Shown: in pieces, positions 41,898 to 49,066 of the stretch
Numbering within the stretch: position 1 is the stretch's first letter
Layout of the letters: every line of letters begins with the position of its first letter
Assembly: GCA_020027475.1 (NCBI GenBank)
Contig: JAHRAZ010000052.1
Location: forward strand, 1-49,066
Source of the DNA: Microthrixaceae bacterium
Lineage (GTDB): Bacteria > Actinomycetota > Acidimicrobiia > Acidimicrobiales > Microtrichaceae
Reading direction: 5' to 3'
DNA: 49,066 nucleotides
Program-made: the position numbers and the translations under genes
The notes under the pieces: generated by a model
Databases searched by the model: none
What the model was told of the DNA's origin: nothing
Seen by the model: the letters and a program-made list of their open reading frames with translations, nothing else

Positions 41898-42608
41898 ATG
41901 GCCGTGGCCATCACCTGTAGTGACGTTCACAAAACCTACGGAGAGGGCGAGGCTGCCGTTGAAGCCCTGCGCGGTGTCACCCTGGAAATCCCCCAAGGTG
42001 AGGTGGCCGTGATTCTGGGCCCATCCGCCTCGGGCAAGACAACTCTGCTCAACCAGATCGGAGCGCTGGAGTCCCCGACCCACGGCGACGTGATCGCCAA
42101 CGGGGTGTCTCTGGCCGACCTTGACGAGAAGCAGCAGACCGAATACCGACTCAACAGCGTCGGCTTCATCTTCCAGCTCTACAACCTGGTGCCCACCCTC
42201 ACAGCGCGCGAGAACATCGGCCTGATCGCAGAACTGACCGGCAGCGACGTCGAACAACGCTGCGACACTGTGATCGAGCAGGTTTCGCTGACCGGGCGGG
42301 AATCCCACTTTCCGGCCCAGCTCTCAGGTGGTGAACAACAACGTGTATCCGTCGCGAGAGGACTGGTGAAGGATCCACCGATACTTCTCGCTGACGAGCC
42401 GACAGGCGCCCTCGACATCGAAACCGGGACCCAGATACTCACCCTGCTGCGGAACCTGGTTGATACTGGAGAGCGAACAGTCGTGATGGTCACGCACAAT
42501 CCCGACATTCGCCGTATTGCCCATCGCGTGATCGAACTGCGTGACGGAGAGGTCACCGACATTCGCGAACAAGCGAATCCTCCGGCGCCCGCGGACCTTC
42601 AATGGTGA
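41898..42608 (+). CDS. ABC transporter ATP-binding protein (LolD/MacB type)
   Basis: A 236-residue ATPase with Walker A GPSASGKTTLLNQ, the Q-loop in FIFQLYNLVPTLTA, the signature LSGGEQQRVSVARG, Walker B ILLADEPTGALD and the switch His in VMVTHNPD. It is of the LolD/MacB subgroup that pairs with FtsX-like permeases and often moves lipids, peptides or signals rather than small solutes. GAGGAGG lies six bases before the ATG. The permease gene starts 37 bases downstream. It could transport an antibiotic or a lipoprotein-like substrate, but no accessory periplasmic protein is encoded here. Confidence 0.95.
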   Translation: MAVAITCSDVHKTYGEGEAAVEALRGVTLEIPQGEVAVILGPSASGKTTLLNQIGALESPTHGDVIANGVSLADLDEKQQTEYRLNSVGFIFQLYNLVPTLTARENIGLIAELTGSDVEQRCDTVIEQVSLTGRESHFPAQLSGGEQQRVSVARGLVKDPPILLADEPTGALDIETGTQILTLLRNLVDTGERTVVMVTHNPDIRRIAHRVIELRDGEVTDIREQANPPAPADLQW

Positions 42609-42645
42609 ACACCGCTTCGTCTGGCCAAGGGACACGATCCCACCC

Positions 42646-45021
42646 GTGAGCTATCTGAGCACCAAGAGGCGGCGGGACTTCCGCGCCAGTCGACGGCAGT
42701 TCATGGCTGTCTACATCACCATCGGGCTCGGCATCCTGCTCTTCGCCAGCAGCTTCGATGCCTACAGGAACCTCGAGGCCTCCTACTCCACCACGTACGA
42801 ACGCCTGGCGTTTTCGGACATGACCATCAGTGGTGTGGATGACTCATTCACCACAACAGCAGAGGGGATCCACGGGGTTTCCGACGCCGAGTACCGCCGA
42901 CAGGCCGACCTGCCGATGCGGGTGAACGGGGAGGTGTTCTTCGGCCGGATTGTCGGCCCGGCGGGATCAGGTTCCTCCGAGATCAACAGGCTCGACATCA
43001 CCGATGGTTCTGCACTCGATGAATCCGATCTGACAGGCTCGGTGATCGAAACCCACATGGCCACGGAGTTCTCTGTGGGCACAGGTGACAAGGTGGAAGT
43101 TCTCGGGACGGCCGGCTGGATCGAATCCACGGCGCTGGGTGTGGCCATCTCTGCCGAGTACATCTGGCCGGCGAGGAATCGCCAGGAAATCTTCCCGCCG
43201 CCGGAAACATTCGGTGTGATGTTCGTGGACGACTCGTTCCTCGATCAGGTACCGGCCAACACCATCACCGAACAAGTGCTCACGAGGTACGACTCCTCGG
43301 CAACGGTGTCCACAGTTGACGAGAAGCTCACCGAGGCATCCACCTCCGCAGGAGCAGCCTCCGCGATCCCACAGGCACAACAGTCATCCAATGAAGCACT
43401 GCAACTCGATGTCCAGGGGTTCGCCCAGATGTCGGTGGCATTCCCCGCCCTCTTCCTGCTGGCGGCCGGCATGGCCACATTCATTCTGATGACCCGAATC
43501 GTGTTCAGCCAGCGAAGTGTCATCGGAACGCTGCGGGCGAGTGGCGTGAGTCGTCGCCGACTGGAGCGTCATTATCTGTCCTTCGGACTCACAGCCGCAG
43601 TGGTCGGCATAGCCATCGGACTCCCACTCGGGATGCTCGCAGGGTGGCTGGCAACGGGTGCCTACACGAATGCGCTGGGCATACCTGACAGCACTGCAGA
43701 ATTCCATCTGCTAACTCCCGTGATCGGTATTGCGTTCGGACTCCTGACCGGACTCCTGGCTGCATGGGTTCCAGCCCGCTCGGCAACCCGTCTCAGCCCG
43801 GCCGACGCCATGCGCGGCGAGGTCCCCGCGGAATCCGGCTCGCGCAGCCTGCCGGAACGCATTCTCCCGCCCCTGAGGAATCTTCCAATCCGTTGGAAAA
43901 TGGTGCTGAGAGGTATCGGACGTTCTCCCAAGCGGACCATCTCGACCGCGCTCGGCGTGGCGCTGGCGGTGATCGTGGTCCTCGTGTCGTGGGGAATGCT
44001 GGACTCGATACAGGTGCTCCTCGGCGACCAGTTCAACGAGATCGAACTGCAGGATGTCAACGTGGCAATGGCGGCGGAGATCGACGACACCACGGTGGAC
44101 CAGATCGCCTCGATCGAGGGAGTGGACGCCGCCGAACCGATGGTCAGCCTCACCGCAGCAGTGAAGGGACCGAAGGGAACGTACGAAACACAATTGACCG
44201 GTCTGCAGACCGACACCGTGATGCATGGCTTTCCCGATGGTTTGCCGACTGGTGGAATCATCGCCGGAGAAGCCTTGTCAGCCGAGACCGGTGTGGAGGT
44301 CGGCGATGAAATCACGGTCGAGCTGCCGACCGTCGGCACATCGATTCAAGAGAAGCTTGTGGGATTTGTCAGCGAACCCATGGGTACGTTCCTGTACATC
44401 GACAACACCGCACTCTCTTCTGCACTGGACGCCGGTGATCCGGGCGTTGACGGATCAGCCGTGTTGCAGAGTCCGGTGAACACCACTGTGGCTGCCCGCT
44501 TCGCCGATGGCTTCGACCGCGACGCCATCATCGCTGACATCAAGAAGACCGACTCAGTGGTGACCGTGATTGACGCCAAGGCCCTCGAGCAGCTCCTGGA
44601 TCAATCGATGTCGTTCTTCTACGTATTCGTGGGAATCATGTTGCTTTTCGGCGGCGCCATGGCGTTCGCGCTCATTTTCAACACCATCTCGGTGAATGTG
44701 GCTGAACGCTCGACTGAGTACGCAAACATGAGGGCCAACGGCATTTCCATGACGACACTTGCCCGTCTCGTCGCCGGCGAGAACATGATTCTCACGATGA
44801 TCGGCATACCCTTCGGACTGCTGGGCGGGTTTCTGCTTGGCAGCCAGTTCATGAAGACTTACTCGTCGGATCAGTTCCAGATGACCTTCAGCGTGCGACC
44901 CTCCACACTGATCCTGTGTTCATTGGCCATGCTTGTTGTGGCCGGGCTCTCACTGATCCCTGCGTTGAGAACCATCAGACGACTGTCAATTGCCGAAGTG
45001 GTTCGCGAAAGGAGCCTCTGA
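42646..45021 (+). CDS. ABC transporter permease with two FtsX domains
   Basis: The permease has 791 residues. A cytoplasmic basic N-terminus precedes the first helix (about residues 18-35), then a large extracytoplasmic domain up to about 255. The first FtsX core follows (three helices, MSVAFPALFLLAAGMATFI onward) ending with SATRLSPADAMRG. A second copy begins RWKMVLRGIGRSPKRTIST with one helix, another outer domain, and a C-terminal FtsX core of three helices ending IRRLSIAEVVRER. This doubled form is typical of single-chain MacB-like permeases. The start is GTG 42646; AAGGGA lies a little far upstream. The stop overlaps the phosphofructokinase start by one base. Confidence 0.93.
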   Translation: MSYLSTKRRRDFRASRRQFMAVYITIGLGILLFASSFDAYRNLEASYSTTYERLAFSDMTISGVDDSFTTTAEGIHGVSDAEYRRQADLPMRVNGEVFFGRIVGPAGSGSSEINRLDITDGSALDESDLTGSVIETHMATEFSVGTGDKVEVLGTAGWIESTALGVAISAEYIWPARNRQEIFPPPETFGVMFVDDSFLDQVPANTITEQVLTRYDSSATVSTVDEKLTEASTSAGAASAIPQAQQSSNEALQLDVQGFAQMSVAFPALFLLAAGMATFILMTRIVFSQRSVIGTLRASGVSRRRLERHYLSFGLTAAVVGIAIGLPLGMLAGWLATGAYTNALGIPDSTAEFHLLTPVIGIAFGLLTGLLAAWVPARSATRLSPADAMRGEVPAESGSRSLPERILPPLRNLPIRWKMVLRGIGRSPKRTISTALGVALAVIVVLVSWGMLDSIQVLLGDQFNEIELQDVNVAMAAEIDDTTVDQIASIEGVDAAEPMVSLTAAVKGPKGTYETQLTGLQTDTVMHGFPDGLPTGGIIAGEALSAETGVEVGDEITVELPTVGTSIQEKLVGFVSEPMGTFLYIDNTALSSALDAGDPGVDGSAVLQSPVNTTVAARFADGFDRDAIIADIKKTDSVVTVIDAKALEQLLDQSMSFFYVFVGIMLLFGGAMAFALIFNTISVNVAERSTEYANMRANGISMTTLARLVAGENMILTMIGIPFGLLGGFLLGSQFMKTYSSDQFQMTFSVRPSTLILCSLAMLVVAGLSLIPALRTIRRLSIAEVVRERSL

Positions 45022-46094
45022 TGAGTACCGAAATCAAGCGCATAGGTGTGCTGACGAGTGGTGGGGACTGCCCCGGCCTCAACGCCGCGATCCGCGCAAT
45101 CACCAGGCGGGCAGTCAACGGCCACGGATTCGAAGTCATCGGCATCGAAGATTCCGTGGCCGGCCTGGCCAACCGCGAGTTCCGGACCCTCACGCCGTCA
45201 TCCATCGATCAGGGCGGCTTTGATCCGCTGTTGGTCACCGGCGGCACGATTCTGGGTTCGATCAACAAACCAATTGATGCCCTCGCGGAGGTCATCGAGG
45301 CTGGATATCAGGACATGGGCCTGGACGCGATGATCGCGATCGGGGGCGACGGATCCCTGGCCATCCTCCAAGGCCACGCCCAGCATGCGGGCTGGAATCT
45401 CGTCGGAGTACCCAAGACGATCGACAACGATGTCGCCCTGACCGATCGCAGCATCGGCTTCGACACCGCCGTGGCAACCGCCACTCTGGCCTGCGCCCAC
45501 CTTCGCACCACCGGGGTCAGCCACAACCGCGTGATGATCCTGGAAACCATGGGCCGCGGGGCCGGCCATCTGGCTCTTCATGTGGGCATTGCAGGAGGGG
45601 CCAACGCGATACTGATCCCCGAGCTGGACTGGAACCTCGATGACCTGCTCGCAAGCCTTGAACGCACCAGGGAGGAGCGCGGAGAACTTTTTGCCCTGCT
45701 GGTGGTCGCCGAAGGTGCATCTGCTCCCGATGGCGGCACCGTGGAAGTGGTGGACACCAAGGGTAGGCGCCGTCTGGCTGGAATCGGTCATGTGGTGGCC
45801 AGGGCGATTGAATCCGCCACCGGTGGCGAACTGACGGCCCGCGCCACCGTTCTCGGCCACATTCAACGTGGCGGACGCCCAAGTCCCAATGACACCATTC
45901 TGGCGACACAATACGGCACCGTTGCCGTTGATCTGGTTGCCCAGGGACTGTTCGATCAAATGGTGTCGTTGAGGGGAACATCCATCGACGCGGTGCCGCT
46001 CGATGAGGTCGTTGCCCTGGGTTCAGCGCTTGTGCATCCCGATGATCCGCTGGTACATGCCGGTCGTTCGATGGGGGTCTACACCGGCGGTTGA
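45021..46094 (+). CDS. pfkA: 6-phosphofructokinase, ATP- or PPi-dependent
   Basis: The enzyme makes fructose 1,6-bisphosphate. Motifs: GVLTSGGDCPGLNAAI near the start, IAIGGDGSLAIL, GVPKTIDNDV with the catalytic TIDND, and ETMGRGAGHLAL. The two residues that distinguish donors are Gly111 (after GGD) and Lys132 (before TIDND). In family knowledge, Gly plus Lys occurs in actinobacterial enzymes of both ATP type (Streptomyces) and PPi type (Amycolatopsis), so the donor is undecided. At 357 residues it has normal length. AAAGGAG lies six bases before the ATG, which overlaps the permease stop by one base: an unusual translational link of glycolysis and an exporter. Confidence 0.95.
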   Translation: MSTEIKRIGVLTSGGDCPGLNAAIRAITRRAVNGHGFEVIGIEDSVAGLANREFRTLTPSSIDQGGFDPLLVTGGTILGSINKPIDALAEVIEAGYQDMGLDAMIAIGGDGSLAILQGHAQHAGWNLVGVPKTIDNDVALTDRSIGFDTAVATATLACAHLRTTGVSHNRVMILETMGRGAGHLALHVGIAGGANAILIPELDWNLDDLLASLERTREERGELFALLVVAEGASAPDGGTVEVVDTKGRRRLAGIGHVVARAIESATGGELTARATVLGHIQRGGRPSPNDTILATQYGTVAVDLVAQGLFDQMVSLRGTSIDAVPLDEVVALGSALVHPDDPLVHAGRSMGVYTGG

Positions 46095-46102
46095 ACCGCC
46101 GG
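46084..46102. terminator. bidirectional terminator-like hairpin over the pfkA stop
   Basis: CCGGCGGTT-G-AACCGCCGG is a near-perfect inverted repeat of nine bases each side, holding the pfkA stop TGA at its centre and ending one base before the stop of the convergent minus-strand gene. A GC-rich stem of eight pairs with a three-base loop results. No T-tract. Confidence 0.55.
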
Positions 46103-46103
46103 C

Positions 46104-46376
46104 TCAGGCGTTCTTGCCAACCTTGGATCCACGGATCGCATTCCAGATCGCCAAGACGATCACGGCACCGATCGTCGATCCGATGATTCCCGAAAACTGC
46201 AGGGCGAACAATCCGTTCCCACTCAGCCAGCTTCCGAGCATTCCACCGACGAACGAGCCGATCAGGCCCGCCAACGCGATCTCGCCCCAGTCCTGCGGCC
46301 GCATTCCTCCGCCGAGGATCAGATTCGCCAGCCATCCGGCGGAGACGACCACAACGAGCATTGCAAGGATCAGCAT
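46104..46376 (-). CDS. GlsB/YeaQ/YmgE-family small membrane protein
   Basis: A 90-residue protein with the three-helix, glycine-rich pattern of the transglycosylase-associated/GlsB family: MLILAMLVVVVSAGWLANLILGGG, IALAGLIGSFVGGMLGSWL, and FSGIIGSTIGAVIVLAIWNAI, split by short loops. Relatives respond to general stress; no enzyme activity is established. ATG 46376 is chosen over GTG 46415 because TATTGT lies seven bases before it and the result has the usual family length; the longer form would run through the palindrome at 46391-46408. It is convergent with pfkA. Confidence 0.87.
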   Translation of the reverse strand: MLILAMLVVVVSAGWLANLILGGGMRPQDWGEIALAGLIGSFVGGMLGSWLSGNGLFALQFSGIIGSTIGAVIVLAIWNAIRGSKVGKNA

Positions 46377-46383
46377 GCCCGAG

Positions 46384-46389
46384 ACAATA
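46384..46389 (-). promoter_or_regulatory. -10 box of a leaderless promoter (GlsB/YeaQ gene)
   Basis: TATTGT on the minus strand ends seven bases (CTCGGGC) before ATG 46376. The palindrome begins one base upstream of it. Confidence 0.5.
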
Positions 46390-46390
46390 G

Positions 46391-46408
46391 TTGGCAGGGA
46401 CCTGCCAA
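46391..46408. promoter_or_regulatory. 16-of-18-bp palindrome, candidate operator in the GlsB/YeaQ promoter
   Basis: TTGGCAGG-GA-CCTGCCAA is a perfect inverted repeat of eight bases each side with a two-base centre. It lies between the -10 box and the -35 zone of the GlsB/YeaQ promoter, where a bound dimer would block polymerase. The regulator is unknown. Confidence 0.5.
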
Positions 46409-46443
46409 GTATCACTCGGGGGACCTGATCGGCACCCGGCGGA

Positions 46444-47850
46444 TCAGGCCTCTGCCGGATCCTTCACATCAGCCGAGGCACCGACGGTCGCATCAGCAGG
46501 CTCCGCTTCTGCGGCTTGGGTGGCCAACCCGGCCACCAGGGTGATGGCACCGATCACAACACCGCACAGCAGCGCGATTCCCAGCACGGTCAGCCCGGTC
46601 GGGTGATCCAGCAGCAGGAGCCACGCAACGCCCAAAGCCACTACGGACCAGGTGATCGGCGTCCGGTGATCGTCGAGGAAGCGCGGCACTGGTCCGAGGT
46701 CTCGGCCGCCCGCCGTTTCGTCGGCGGCGTTCACGGCAAGTTGCCCCCATCCGCGTACTTTCAGCGCCGCCGCGGACGGCCCGAACAACCACGCCCCCGT
46801 GATGAAGACCACCCCAAACGCCAACACAGCCCTCAGCGACATTCGCAAGAAGTTCGTGACGATATCAAACGCGTTGAGCGCTGCCTCCAGGTTCTCGAAC
46901 GTGCCGTTGCTGTAGATGTCGCGAACGAACGCCAGGCCGATCAGGGTGACGATTGTGGATGCAACCAGCGCAATTCCGCCGCGACGTACTCCCAACCTGC
47001 GGTCCTCAGCCAGGAAGATTGCTCCGAGCAGACAGGCCACGAAGGCGATCACCAGGAACCACGCAATTCGGTCGAACCACTTCACGGCCGTCTGGATGTC
47101 GGCCAACTCCTCGGACTGGAACAGCACAAATTCGCTCTCGATCACCCCACCGGGGACCAATCCCGCCAGATCGATGCCGGTGAAATCCTCGACTCCGCCG
47201 AGAACGGTGTCCAGCAGAGCCTCGAGTGAGAGAGTGACTTCTCCCCCTGCGGTGCCCACAAGATCAGTGCTGCCACCGGTCAGGAGAACAACAAGTTTCT
47301 CATGGGCCGCGCGGTTGGCTTCCACCCAGACGGTCTCGAACTGCTCACTTTTCACAGCTTTGTCCGCAAGCGTCGCTACCAAATTGTCACCACCAACAGC
47401 TATGAATCCGGCCAATGGTTGTGCCTCCTCCGGCAGCAGGTCCTCCACAAAAGTCTCGAGATCCAGGGCCTCGATGACCTGGGAAGTCAGCCCAGTCGCA
47501 ACAGCACTCTGGATGGCTGGATCAGACGCCAGCGGACTGACGGTTTCAACGTACTTGTCCGTATTGAGCAGCAGGTTTTTCGTCCAGAGGGTCGTGATCG
47601 ACAGGGGCAACAAGATCGCTGTGAACACCGCCAGCGTGATCGACAGCCGCCTGCGTCTCTTCCTGGGATCGCCGTGACCTTTCTTGTGGTCACCGTCGGC
47701 CGCTTCGACTTCCTGCCTCAGTCGCTCATTTTCGGCGCGCAACGACTCCAGCTCGCTGACGTCGGAGGCTGTGGGCGCCGGGGAACCGGTCTCCTGTGCG
47801 GAAGCCGGTGTTTCGTCGGGGCCACCACCGTCTGAGGAATCACTGGTCAC
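46444..47850 (-). CDS. multi-pass integral membrane protein, uncharacterised
   Basis: The 468-residue protein begins with an acidic Ser/Pro-rich tail and a short coiled coil (ELESLRAENERLRQEVEAA), a basic patch KRRRRLS, and a first helix (ITLAVFTAILLPLSITTLW). An outer domain of about 150 residues follows, containing TDKYVETVSPLASDPAIQSA, then five to six more helices ending in a polar tail. The TDKYV/VSPLA pattern is recurrent in actinobacterial membrane proteins of unknown function. AAGGAG lies eight bases before the GTG, which overlaps the stop of the efflux pump gene (GTGA). The two are likely one operon; the role may be accessory to export, by context only. Confidence 0.8.
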   Translation of the reverse strand: MTSDSSDGGGPDETPASAQETGSPAPTASDVSELESLRAENERLRQEVEAADGDHKKGHGDPRKRRRRLSITLAVFTAILLPLSITTLWTKNLLLNTDKYVETVSPLASDPAIQSAVATGLTSQVIEALDLETFVEDLLPEEAQPLAGFIAVGGDNLVATLADKAVKSEQFETVWVEANRAAHEKLVVLLTGGSTDLVGTAGGEVTLSLEALLDTVLGGVEDFTGIDLAGLVPGGVIESEFVLFQSEELADIQTAVKWFDRIAWFLVIAFVACLLGAIFLAEDRRLGVRRGGIALVASTIVTLIGLAFVRDIYSNGTFENLEAALNAFDIVTNFLRMSLRAVLAFGVVFITGAWLFGPSAAALKVRGWGQLAVNAADETAGGRDLGPVPRFLDDHRTPITWSVVALGVAWLLLLDHPTGLTVLGIALLCGVVIGAITLVAGLATQAAEAEPADATVGASADVKDPAEA

Positions 47851-49066
47851 GTGGTTTTCTCCTTGGCGTCATCGGGCGAGGTCAACGGGTCCGAGGGTAC
47901 TCGACCGGTTGCGAACAACGCTGCCAAAGCAACGAAGGTCACCACCACCATCGCGAGCTGCAGGGCTCGGATGCGCGCGGAACTGTTGACGTCGAGCACC
48001 TCCTGTTGTTCGGCCTCGCTGAGGTCGGTCTCTGCCAACGCCTGCGAGAGGCTCTCGTCGGAAACAAAATCGGCCCCGCCCTGGAGTTCCACCGCGGCCG
48101 TCTCTTTCAAGCTGTCATCCAGAACGGTTGAATCAGTGACACCGGCCAGCAACAGGCTTGACAGCGAACCGATCACAACGGCTCCGACAATCGCGGTACC
48201 GAGGGTGGCCCCCAGGTTCTGGGCCGTGTACTGAAGCCCTCCCACCTCGCTGCTTCGTTCTTCGGGTTCCGATGAAACAATCACATTTCCGAGTTGCGAT
48301 GCCAGCAGACCCAGACCTGCTCCGAGCAGGGCAAACGGCACCAATACGATGCCTGCGTCGGCACCTGATTGCCCCAGCAACACCCCAAGCAACGCCGTGG
48401 ACGCGGCCATTGTCAGAAGTCCCACCCGGACCAGCCGTCTCGGGGACACGTTTGGCCACCATTTCGACACTCCGGGCGCAACGATGATCAGAGCCACGGA
48501 AAGCGGCAGCATGCGCAACCCGGTCTGGAATGAACTCAATCCGACCACGAGCGTGAGAAACAGGGGCACTGCGAAGAAGACACCCTGGGAGATGAGGAAC
48601 TGAGCGGAGAGGAGGGTCAATCCCCCCTTCAACTGTGAGTTGGAGAAGAGAGCCGTTGCCACAAGTGGCTCCTGACCCACTCGTTCCCGGCGATGCAACC
48701 ACATTGTGAACAACCACAACACAGTCAGGCCCAGCCCGATCAACCAGGCGCTCAAGGAGATGCCGCCAATCGCCGGAGTGGCGGCGTCACCCGATGTCAC
48801 GTTCGGAATTAGCAATCCCCACCTGGCCGACTGAAGCACTCCGAACACCACGAGTGTCATGCCGGCGGCCGACAGCACAGCGCCAACCAGATCCAGTTGT
48901 GGCACCTCACGGCCCTGTTCGGCAGGGCTCAGTCGCCGCGATCCGATGAGCAGCAGAATCACAATGAACACCTCGGCCACGAAAACCCAGCGCCAGGACC
49001 AACGGGTGGTGACGAATCCACCCACGATCGGCCCAGCGGCAACTGCAACTGCCGCCGCGGCTGCAA
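47847..49066 (-). CDS. DHA2-type MFS efflux transporter, C-terminal part (5' truncated by window)
   Basis: The frame is open to the window edge, so the N-terminus is missing; about 405 residues remain. It starts within the helix 5 region with the antiporter motif C AGPIVGG followed by WSWRWVFVAEVF, then about nine further helices. LDLVGAVLSAAGMTLVVFG marks the central helix of 14-helix DHA2 exporters. A large outer loop (TVLDDSLKETAAVELQGGADF onward, in parts) stands before the last helix. These proton-driven pumps export drugs or lipids. Its stop overlaps the membrane protein gene downstream. Confidence 0.92.
   Translation of the reverse strand, partial: AAAAAVAVAAGPIVGGFVTTRWSWRWVFVAEVFIVILLLIGSRRLSPAEQGREVPQLDLVGAVLSAAGMTLVVFGVLQSARWGLLIPNVTSGDAATPAIGGISLSAWLIGLGLTVLWLFTMWLHRRERVGQEPLVATALFSNSQLKGGLTLLSAQFLISQGVFFAVPLFLTLVVGLSSFQTGLRMLPLSVALIIVAPGVSKWWPNVSPRRLVRVGLLTMAASTALLGVLLGQSGADAGIVLVPFALLGAGLGLLASQLGNVIVSSEPEERSSEVGGLQYTAQNLGATLGTAIVGAVVIGSLSSLLLAGVTDSTVLDDSLKETAAVELQGGADFVSDESLSQALAETDLSEAEQQEVLDVNSSARIRALQLAMVVVTFVALAALFATGRVPSDPLTSPDDAKEKTT

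Overview
The window reads as a chromosomal segment of a high-GC actinobacterium. Evidence: many GTG starts, a LytR-CpsA-Psr protein, a YkuD L,D-transpeptidase, the C-terminus of an AftD/DUF3367-type arabinofuranosyltransferase, and a cytochrome P450 cluster whose order matches the cyp51 locus of Mycobacterium. A deep-branching, Acidimicrobiia-like lineage is my inference, not a proof. No tRNA, rRNA, insertion sequence, prophage or CRISPR array is visible, and genes are tightly packed with many ATGA overlaps.

Layout. 1-4.7 kb: surface-glycan genes (AftD-like C-terminus, methyltransferase, GT4 and GT2 glycosyltransferases, HAD nucleotidase-like protein). 4.7-10.8 kb: glutamate synthase gltB-gltD on the minus strand, followed by the GT2 gene. 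11.1-16.2 kb: plus-strand series of CapA-like lipoprotein, M18 aminopeptidase, L,D-transpeptidase, crotonase and alpha/beta hydrolase. 16.2-19.7 kb: minus-strand aldehyde dehydrogenase, cyclophilin and LCP protein. 19.8-26.1 kb: a membrane protein joining a sigma-like cytoplasmic part to a hydrolase fold without its nucleophile, a 2-oxoglutarate oxygenase, an Rrf2 regulator, a small Cys protein, a GlcD-like oxidase and a ThDP enzyme.

26.2-34.4 kb is the most striking block. A divergently transcribed conserved protein and a TetR regulator share a palindromic operator, then one co-directional, mostly overlapping series follows: TetR, CYP123-like P450, SDR, CYP51, 3Fe-4S ferredoxin, SnoaL-like protein, aldehyde dehydrogenase, 3-hydroxyisobutyrate-dehydrogenase-like oxidoreductase. 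The TetR gene appears to be preceded by a 12-codon leader reading frame that starts inside the operator. 34.5-49 kb carries AzlCD, a GH38 alpha-mannosidase, a small membrane protein, a Tat-exported DUF839 protein, an MFS transporter, a MacB/LolD-type ABC transporter coupled to phosphofructokinase, a GlsB/YeaQ protein, a large membrane protein and the C-terminal part of a DHA2 efflux pump.

Two patterns run through the window. First, at least nine genes heading transcription units have a TANNNT box ending 6-8 bases before an ATG/GTG and no Shine-Dalgarno sequence, which is the signature of leaderless transcription; this also decides several start codons. Second, short tandem duplications (10-21 bp units) recur at gene ends, in promoters and in linkers; a 17-bp array abuts the -10 box of the cyclophilin gene.
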